Shown here piece by piece: positions 32,101-36,038 of a DNA stretch of 36,038 nucleotides. This stretch comes from Akkermansiaceae bacterium (GTDB taxonomy: Bacteria; Verrucomicrobiota; Verrucomicrobiia; Verrucomicrobiales; Akkermansiaceae). The number at the start of each line of letters is the position of its first letter. Position 1 is the first letter of the stretch. Below the pieces are notes generated by a model, which did not search any database, was not told the origin of the DNA, and worked only from the letters and a program-made list of their open reading frames with translations. The stretch is from the NCBI GenBank assembly GCA_025354565.1, contig JANXMQ010000186.1:1-36038 (forward strand), written 5' to 3'. Both the position numbers and the translations under genes were made by a program.

Positions 32101-34236
32101 GGTCTCCGCAGCGTGGTCGAGGACGCGCTGCCAGCCGTCATCAAGTCCGCCACCGGCGATGGGTCACCTGGCTTGAAACGCCAGCTCATCACTGCTCTCG
32201 GTGCGACCGGTGACCCGCGCGTCGGTAAGATGCTCGCCACCGCTTTCGGCAAGCTTCCCTCCGAGGCCCAATCCGCCGCCTTCGAGGTGCTTTTGCAGCG
32301 CGGCGATTGGTCGCTCTCACTCATCGAGGCGGCGAAATCGAAGCAAGCCGATCTCACCACATTGGGTCCAGCCAACCTCGCCCGGCTCCGCACCTATCCC
32401 GACGGTGCCGTGGCCAAGGCTGCGAATACTTTCCTCGACGAACTCATGGGACCGGCCCTCAAGGCCAAGGCGGAAGTGCTCGCCAAACTAACCCCCATCG
32501 TCGAACAACCCGGCGACGCCGAAAAGGGCAAAGCACTCTTCACCGGAGCCTGCGCCGTCTGCCACAACCTCAACGGCAATGGTGCCGACGTCGGCCCCGG
32601 CCTCACCGGCATGGGCGCACACGGTCCCGCCGAACTCCTCATCTCCATCATCGATCCAAACCGCGAGGTCGATCCTTCCTTCGTCGCCTGGAACATCGAG
32701 ACGAAAGACGGCAAGTTTCACGCTGGTGTCATCGCCCGTGAAAACCGGACCAACCTCATCCTGAAGAGCCTCGCCGGTCAGGAGGAAATCCGCATTTCTG
32801 AAATCAAGAACCGCGTCAACACCGGTCGCTCGCTGATGCCCGAAGGCTTCGAGGGCCTCGGCGGTGAAACCCTCCGCGACATCCTCGCCTACATCTGTGG
32901 CGGCGATTCCCAGAAGTTCCGCACCGTCGATCTCCGCAGCGCCTTCACCGCCGACACGCGGAAAGGCCTCTACGCCTCGCAGAACACGGTTAGCGACACC
33001 CTGCCATTTGAAAAATTCGGCAACGTCGTGGTCGAGAACATCCCCTTCAACATCGTCGATCCCGAAAAAAGCCTCAACGGCAACAACATCATCGTTCTCA
33101 AAGGCGGCCCGGCCAAATCATTCGCCTCCACCCTGCCCCAGCGCGTGGAAGCCAAGCTCGGCGGTTTCAAGGCGAACCGCCTCCACTTCCTCGGCGGCGT
33201 CACCGGCTGGGGCTATCAGGACGGCGGTCAGATCTCGCCTGTTATGAAGCTCACCGTCGTCTATGCCGATGGCCAGTCCGAGGAACTCGTCTTCCAGAAT
33301 GGCGTTGAGTTTGCAGATTATTTCCAGAGCACCAACGTCCCCGGTTCGATCGAGGTGGACCTCCTCAGCGACCATCAGGTCCGCTTTTTCACCAAGGCCC
33401 TAAAGCGCACCGGTGCCATTGAGAAACTCATTCTGGAGAGCACCGCCGGCATCGCCGCCCCCACGCTCGCCGCCATCACCGCCGAGTTGGCCGATCCCAA
33501 CGCCAAGCCCGTTTCCGACAAGCCGACTGCATCCAAGGCATTCATGCCCCAGTTCAACGACCCCGTCCCGCAGCCGCCGGAAAAAGCCAACGGCCCGCGC
33601 GTCCTCCTCATCGGCGGCGGCTCGTCGCATGACTTCGTGAAATTCTTCGGTGCCACCGACAAAGCTACCCTCACCCCGGCGGTCGGCTGGGTCGATTTCA
33701 CCCAGAACCTCAACGGCATCGCCCCGATCCTGAAGAACATCGACGTCATCGTCCTCAGCGCCAACCAGCCGGTTTCCCCGGAAACCCGCCAAGCCCTGCT
33801 CGATTTCGCGAAGGCCGGCAAAGGCATCATCGCCCTTCATCCCGGCACTTGGTATGCGTGGCCGGATTTCCCCCAATGGAACAAGGAAATCATCGGCGGC
33901 GGCACCCGTGGCCACGACTCCTTGGGCGCCTACACCGTGAAACTCACCCATCCCGACCACCCCATCACCAAGGGCGTCTCCGCATCCTTTGAAATTACCG
34001 ACGAACTCTACAACGACATCCCCGATCCCACAGGCAGCCCGAGCGAAATCCTCGCCACCGCCACCAGCCTCAAGACCGGCAAAACCTTCCCCCAAGTCTG
34101 GACCGTCAAGCACCCGCAGGCCCGCATCGTTTGCATCACCCTCGGCCACGACCAGCGCGCCCACGACCTCCCAGACTACCAGACCTTGTTGAAAAATGCC
34201 GTGGCCTGGGCGGCAGGTACCGGGACCGGACACTAG
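29107..34236 (+). CDS. PVC-type ThuA / beta-propeller / HEAT / cytochrome c / ThuA protein
   Basis: 1709 aa with a signal peptide (LLPLFISLALALTATAA). Approximate domain order is: ThuA-like (21-255, VLVMYAQDGGNATDEQKSNL, GGGIVVIHTAA); beta-propeller of the membrane-bound dehydrogenase type (281-680, DWDPSGRLWVAETPEYP, TDTDGDGVMDKKEIFYEGL, EVRVGPDGAMYVGDFYNQA); HEAT-like helical repeats (700-1110); haem c domain with CAVCH at 1149-1153 and GPGLTGMG; a beta-rich domain (1271-1470); and a second ThuA-like domain (1497-1709, VLLIGGGSSHDFVKFFG, KGIIALHPGTWYAW). This architecture is a PVC-superphylum speciality thought to act in periplasmic sugar oxidation with electron transfer through haem, but the substrate is unknown. 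ThuA at both ends is the notable part. Codon use shifts within the HEAT region (see findings). Confidence 0.92.
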   Translation: MNRLLPLFISLALALTATAAPLRVFIRGGEKSHGPNAHEHERFLNDWKPLLTQRGMVVDGAKVWPNAEQLAQTDVLVMYAQDGGNATDEQKSNLATFTKRGGGIVVIHTAAVSNDPVWWKSVIGGAWVQGKTKWKEGPMDLYYVENQRLGEQHPITKGASNFHIDDEIYYDMDLSPDIRVLATSYTPNIPGGKKPVEGGKATIYDIQPQMWAYEKDAYRAFVCIPGHLYSTFEQPFYRAILLRGIAWASKRPNVDEFCKPEEIAALTYPEGGPQRPADTLKALEIHPDFTMKLVASEPLITKPMNFDWDPSGRLWVAETPEYPNGRRGMRPDYRGKEWKDHGGIDPEPGQQERKALDKISILTDTDGDGVMDKKEIFYEGLELVTGFVFYKDGVIVTQAPDILWLRDTDHDGKADKVEKLYTGLGTSDTHAVINNPRWGWDGWIYCTHGYSAGHVKSGDGTKDFGVDGSGVVRFKPDGSAFEQYSSKGGNTWGLEITGDNRVMWTQPTSGQLLMQTMLPEYALSRGKIGSTASYNVVEKSGKTFPAMSWDQQAYRQIDWVGSFTAAAGCVVYDGGSWPAEYNGDYFCTEPTINIIHHAHLTPQGSSYTFNKLPGREETEFIRSKDMWWRPIEVRVGPDGAMYVGDFYNQAVIHNDTRGPDHNGVGAAVRPDRDHYFGRIWRVDQKDAKKLAVPDLSKAGVNELIEVLRSPNRSQRQLASRLITDRFEGEFGMTSAAPSAIEALVKLTKSGDPETRIAALWTIKRPNLLEPKGSDVLKTALSDNNPGVRRNAANILESGFNDHSKLYEQQLLMLLVDVDASVRLAALRAVSTGTVSDEAAKTIIAAWPKFDDDFQKSAAVGAASGNPSAAIAAALDSPDPVSLSPLVNALTASLTNAADAAKLVIALATKPAAADPLKISILASLAKTITDTPALTPALSEALGKLLASGASGSALPLAAKWDKSGSLKPAIERQTRELFTKLEAGSDESRFAAAQGLLGLRSVVEDALPAVIKSATGDGSPGLKRQLITALGATGDPRVGKMLATAFGKLPSEAQSAAFEVLLQRGDWSLSLIEAAKSKQADLTTLGPANLARLRTYPDGAVAKAANTFLDELMGPALKAKAEVLAKLTPIVEQPGDAEKGKALFTGACAVCHNLNGNGADVGPGLTGMGAHGPAELLISIIDPNREVDPSFVAWNIETKDGKFHAGVIARENRTNLILKSLAGQEEIRISEIKNRVNTGRSLMPEGFEGLGGETLRDILAYICGGDSQKFRTVDLRSAFTADTRKGLYASQNTVSDTLPFEKFGNVVVENIPFNIVDPEKSLNGNNIIVLKGGPAKSFASTLPQRVEAKLGGFKANRLHFLGGVTGWGYQDGGQISPVMKLTVVYADGQSEELVFQNGVEFADYFQSTNVPGSIEVDLLSDHQVRFFTKALKRTGAIEKLILESTAGIAAPTLAAITAELADPNAKPVSDKPTASKAFMPQFNDPVPQPPEKANGPRVLLIGGGSSHDFVKFFGATDKATLTPAVGWVDFTQNLNGIAPILKNIDVIVLSANQPVSPETRQALLDFAKAGKGIIALHPGTWYAWPDFPQWNKEIIGGGTRGHDSLGAYTVKLTHPDHPITKGVSASFEITDELYNDIPDPTGSPSEILATATSLKTGKTFPQVWTVKHPQARIVCITLGHDQRAHDLPDYQTLLKNAVAWAAGTGTGH

Positions 34237-34256
34237 AGAAACGACCCGCGATAGTT

Positions 34257-34304
34257 AGTAAGTTAGAGTTAAATTGAAATGCGAAACCTAACTCTATTAC
34301 TTTT
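34257..34304 (+). terminator. Probable terminator after the 1709-aa gene
   Basis: AGTAAGTTAGAGTTA (34257-34271) pairs with TAACTCTATTACT (34289-34301) with a small bulge and a ~17-nt loop, followed by four T (34301-34304). The stem is AT-rich and therefore weaker than the other terminators in the window. Confidence 0.5.
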
Positions 34305-34305
34305 G

Positions 34306-34319
34306 AAATGTAGCAGCGC
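34306..34319 (+). repeat. Short direct repeat flanking the antitoxin gene, left
   Basis: GAAATGTAGCAGCG (continuing GC) matches GGAATGTAGCGGCG (continuing CA) at 34709-34722 in the same orientation, on the two sides of the antitoxin-like gene. Confidence 0.35.
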
Positions 34320-34448
34320 GTCTCTGACAGCCGGAAATTGTGCCTTGCACGAATCCACCCCATTGTAGTGACTCGGACTGAATATGATTCCAGCACTCAC
34401 CATCTCCTCTCCCAAGGAATTCCTCCGCATCCTCCAATCCATCCGACC

Positions 34449-34682
34449 ATGATTGTCCAAGCCGCCATCCCAGATTTCCTCATGCGGCAGGCTGCCGAAG
34501 TCGCCGAACGTGAGAATACCACCGTCGATTCGATCATTTCCATCGCCCTTTCATCCCAAGTGACTGCATGGCAAGTGCGCGATACCGTGCAACAACGCGC
34601 CGCACGCGGCAGCTTCTCCGACCTTGAGGAAATTCTAGCCGCCGCTCCTGACGTTCCTCCGCCAGTTGGAGACGAAAAGTAA
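34449..34682 (+). CDS. Antitoxin-like small protein
   Basis: 77 aa from ATG 34449 (MIVQAAIPDFLMRQAAEVAE). The pattern IPDFLMRQAAEVAERENTTV, then DSIISIALSSQVTAW, VQQRAARGSFSDLEEILAAA and a terminal PDVPPP is the usual form of a group of ~75-aa antitoxin-type proteins (ribbon-helix-helix-like N-terminus, acidic toxin-binding end). No toxin gene follows: the next ORF on the same strand is absent and the next gene is on the other strand. It may be an orphan, or its toxin may have been lost. Short direct repeats flank it. Confidence 0.65.
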   Translation: MIVQAAIPDFLMRQAAEVAERENTTVDSIISIALSSQVTAWQVRDTVQQRAARGSFSDLEEILAAAPDVPPPVGDEK

Positions 34683-34708
34683 CCGAGGTGATCCGCTCAT
34701 TGAGTTGG

Positions 34709-34722
34709 AATGTAGCGGCGCA
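34709..34722 (+). repeat. Short direct repeat flanking the antitoxin gene, right
   Basis: Second copy of the GRAATGTAGCRGCGC motif, 26 nt after the antitoxin stop codon. Confidence 0.35.
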
Positions 34723-34856
34723 TTGATGATCCGTCCCTCTTGGATGGTGGCGATAGCCTGCAAAACGACCCCCGCCAACCCTGCCAGTCGCCTCCGACAA
34801 GCGTAGCACCTCGGCTACCAACTCGTCGCCGCCGCATAACTGACAGAGCAAGTGGA

Positions 34857-35285
34857 TCAGGCGCATTGGGTTGCATCGTGTGGAGTGAGCCGGGAAGAAA
34901 TACGCCCCATGACCTCGCGAAAGCAATCGCGTGAGAAGAACTTGAAGTTGATCGTTAGGTGCTCTGCGTGTGTGCTGAATCGGTAAGTGGACGGGCCGTG
35001 GAACCGCGACGCCCAATAGCCGGACTCCTCGGCTCGGTGAACCTCTATGATCTGAGACAGCGCAATACGACGTGTCCGAAAGAAGCCGCGCACCTCAAGG
35101 AAGTCTTCGTCGCATAAGACGTAGAGGCGAAGACGCATAGCTAAAAAGAGGGCTGCAACGGCGAGGCCTGCAACGATGAATCCGGTCTCGTGTGATCGAA
35201 GTCCGATCCAAAGCATAAAAAGCGCCAAGGGGCTGAAGACGATGCACAGCCCAAGATTCTCTCGAAATGTAGCTTTGTAGAACAC
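34857..35285 (-). CDS. PH-domain-like small membrane protein
   Basis: 142 aa from GTG 35285 (MFYKATFRENLG). Two N-terminal helices (LCIVFSPLALFMLWIGL and GFIVAGLAVAALFLAMRL) are followed by a soluble domain with LYVLCDEDFLEVRGFFRTRR, IALSQIIEVHRAE and LTINFKFFSRDCFREVM. This matches the bacterial PH-like (bPH) layout of two helices plus a small beta domain. The start codon lies 11 nt beyond a perfect GTTAGGC core (35297-35303 on the minus strand), the usual arrangement for a gene cassette of an integron. No ribosome-binding site is evident. Function unknown. Confidence 0.6.
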   Translation of the reverse strand: MFYKATFRENLGLCIVFSPLALFMLWIGLRSHETGFIVAGLAVAALFLAMRLRLYVLCDEDFLEVRGFFRTRRIALSQIIEVHRAEESGYWASRFHGPSTYRFSTHAEHLTINFKFFSRDCFREVMGRISSRLTPHDATQCA

Positions 35286-35296
35286 GCGTGCTATGC

Positions 35297-35430
35297 GCCT
35301 AACGACCCCAAGCTCAGCGACTGCGGAGGCTGGCGCGCTGGCTGCATGGTGGGGGCAAGGCGGAGGCCGGAAGCAGTCAGCGTGACAGCCGGAGCCGTTC
35401 GCAGCAGCGTAGGAGGCGCTTCGTTCATGC
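35297..35430 (-). other. Candidate attC site (gene-cassette recombination site)
   Basis: On the minus strand a ~130-nt GC-rich spacer begins at the stop codon of the DUF2442 gene (TGAACG) and ends with GTTAGGC, a perfect match to the attC R' core GTTRRRY, followed 11 nt later by the start of the next gene. Partially complementary arms (around 35318-35336 and 35383-35405) would give a bulged hairpin, as expected for attC. The R'' core on the left side is not perfect. No integrase gene is in the window. Confidence 0.5.
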
Positions 35431-35691
35431 GTGCGAAGCGTGAGCGTATTCGGATGTCTTGGTGCGACTGTAAGCTAAAAGAATGTTCTCGACGGATAAA
35501 TCCTCGTCGAGCAACTCCCAATGAACACCGAGACCGCGACCGATAAGCTGCCACTGCTCGCGCTCGGACGGCGACGCCGCGTGAAGACGAGGGAACGCAC
35601 TGAGAGGCACCGCAACGCTGCGCTCGTCCGAAAAGCTCACGGACATGGAATCGGCGGCAAAAGTAACGTGGTGGATGCGAAGGTCATTCAT
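35425..35691 (-). CDS. DUF2442 domain protein
   Basis: 88 aa, ATG at 35691. The pattern HVTFAADSMSVSFSDERSVA, VPLSAFPRL and WQLIGRGLGVHWELLDEDLS, then VENIL is typical of DUF2442, a small beta-rich family of unknown activity. It overlaps the preceding DUF4160 gene by 8 nt, so the two are translationally coupled. The two families are very often found as neighbours, sometimes described as a toxin-antitoxin-like module, which is not demonstrated here. Its stop codon coincides with the start of a candidate attC site. Confidence 0.85.
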   Translation of the reverse strand: MNDLRIHHVTFAADSMSVSFSDERSVAVPLSAFPRLHAASPSEREQWQLIGRGLGVHWELLDEDLSVENILLAYSRTKTSEYAHASHA

Positions 35692-35887
35692 GGCTCAGGT
35701 CTCCGTAGGTCTTATACCACGCCCGAAGGAATTCGTCGCGGTGTTGTTCTGTGATGTGTAGAATATCGTTGGCTTCGTGGCGGCGAAAGCCCTCAATGAA
35801 AGCGAATTCGAGGGGGTCGAGCCAGAGCTTCGCGGCGCAGTCGTCGCGCTGAACGTGGACGTGCGGAGGCTCGAACCTGTCGGCCAT
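35684..35887 (-). CDS. DUF4160 domain protein, start unclear
   Basis: 67 aa from ATG 35887 (MADRFEPPHVHVQRDDCAAK), with the family's EPPHVHV motif and KLWLDPLEFA. The conserved N-terminal FFY of the family lies just upstream in frame (WRRRLFFYM), but no ATG/GTG/TTG is present there before the REP-like hairpin at 35932. The native start may have been lost or an unusual codon used. A good AGGAGG stands 12 nt before ATG 35887. It overlaps the DUF2442 gene by 8 nt. Confidence 0.75.
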   Translation of the reverse strand: MADRFEPPHVHVQRDDCAAKLWLDPLEFAFIEGFRRHEANDILHITEQHRDEFLRAWYKTYGDLSHE

Positions 35888-35931
35888 GTAAAAGAAGAGC
35901 CTCCTCCGCCAAATCCGTGGGTAAAACCGGG

Positions 35932-35957
35932 GGCTAACCGCCGCGAAGCGGCGTGAG
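35932..35957. repeat. REP-like hairpin upstream of DUF4160 gene
   Basis: GGCT-AAC-CGCCGC-GAA-GCGGCG-TG-AGCC: two stems of 4 and 6 bp separated by a small internal loop, with a GAA triloop. The layout resembles palindromic REP elements common in Planctomycetes/Verrucomicrobia intergenic regions. Its GGCTAAC edge also reads as an imperfect attC core on the minus strand. Confidence 0.45.
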
Positions 35958-35965
35958 CCTCTTGA

Positions 35966-36038
35966 AAGTTGTCCACGACAGACCGCTTCGAGAATGGGTC
36001 TGTAACTCGTCGGAGAAGTGGACTGTTGTGGGCAACTT
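35966..36038. repeat. Inverted repeat at the window end
   Basis: Left arm AAGTTGTCCACGACAGACC (from ~35967) and right arm GGACTGTTGTGGGCAACTT (36020-36038) are complementary except for three positions and enclose a ~35-nt loop. It may continue beyond the window. It could be the end of a mobile element or a large transcript hairpin. Confidence 0.5.

Noticed and set aside
35932..35957. REP-like hairpin as a full attC site
   Set aside because: It is a compact 26-nt two-stem hairpin, shorter than known attC sites, and its core is GTTAGCC, not GTTRRRY.
1..36038. tRNA, rRNA or CRISPR features
   Set aside because: No cloverleaf with a GTTCRANNC-type T-loop, no rRNA-like sequence and no regularly spaced repeats were recognised by eye; a covariance-model scan was not possible here.

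Overview
The window looks like a chromosomal piece of a Verrucomicrobiota bacterium (PVC superphylum), probably near Luteolibacter/Haloferula-type Verrucomicrobiae. The reasons are the very large ThuA / beta-propeller / HEAT / cytochrome c protein typical of PVC bacteria, the lysine/alanine/proline-rich H1-like DNA-binding protein, and GC-rich housekeeping genes mixed with AT-richer accessory stretches. This placement is inference from protein content; no rRNA marker is present.

Layout. 1-1866: an AT-richer accessory pair, a metzincin-like metalloprotease (5' end outside the window) and a membrane-anchored protein of unknown function. 1876-3198: a coding remnant, an LpxL/HtrB-type lipid A acyltransferase (minus) and a fragment of a group II intron reverse transcriptase. 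3166-7424: a tight plus-strand run of kup, a beta-ketoacyl-ACP synthase and an unusual single-chain fusion of an L,D-transpeptidase with a phosphoserine phosphatase. 7492-8235: H1-like protein with two DNA-binding-type repeats and a strong terminator. 8294-16272: minus-strand genes comprising gcvP plus a MutT-type Nudix hydrolase, an M23 peptidase coupled to a membrane-anchored thermonuclease-like nuclease, an MFS transporter and a sugar nucleotidyltransferase. 16570-19335: plus-strand small membrane protein, pyrF, an MBL-fold hydrolase and msrA.

Two copies of a ~135-bp MITE-like palindromic element lie at 16411-16548 and 19361-19503. Next to the second copy is a non-coding stretch (19336-20168) with four hairpins that share a CCCT/AGGG loop but have different, fully paired stems. 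20169-23028 is a string of small AT-richer plus-strand genes for secreted or membrane proteins of unknown function. Two of its spacers form long imperfect hairpins reminiscent of integron attC sites. It runs directly into decayed minus-strand genes (22.9-23.8 kb).

24074-29000 returns to ordinary chromosome: a small unknown protein, an SGNH hydrolase, a GGQ release-factor-like protein, argH, a fragment of a surface-protein C-terminal domain and an RRM protein. 29107-34236 is the 1709-aa PVC-type protein with ThuA domains at both ends. 34237-36038 is accessory again: an orphan antitoxin-like gene, a PH-like membrane protein and a DUF4160/DUF2442 pair. These are separated by attC-like or REP-like palindromes, including a perfect GTTAGGC core next to a start codon. 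No tRNA, rRNA, CRISPR array, integrase or complete transposase was seen.
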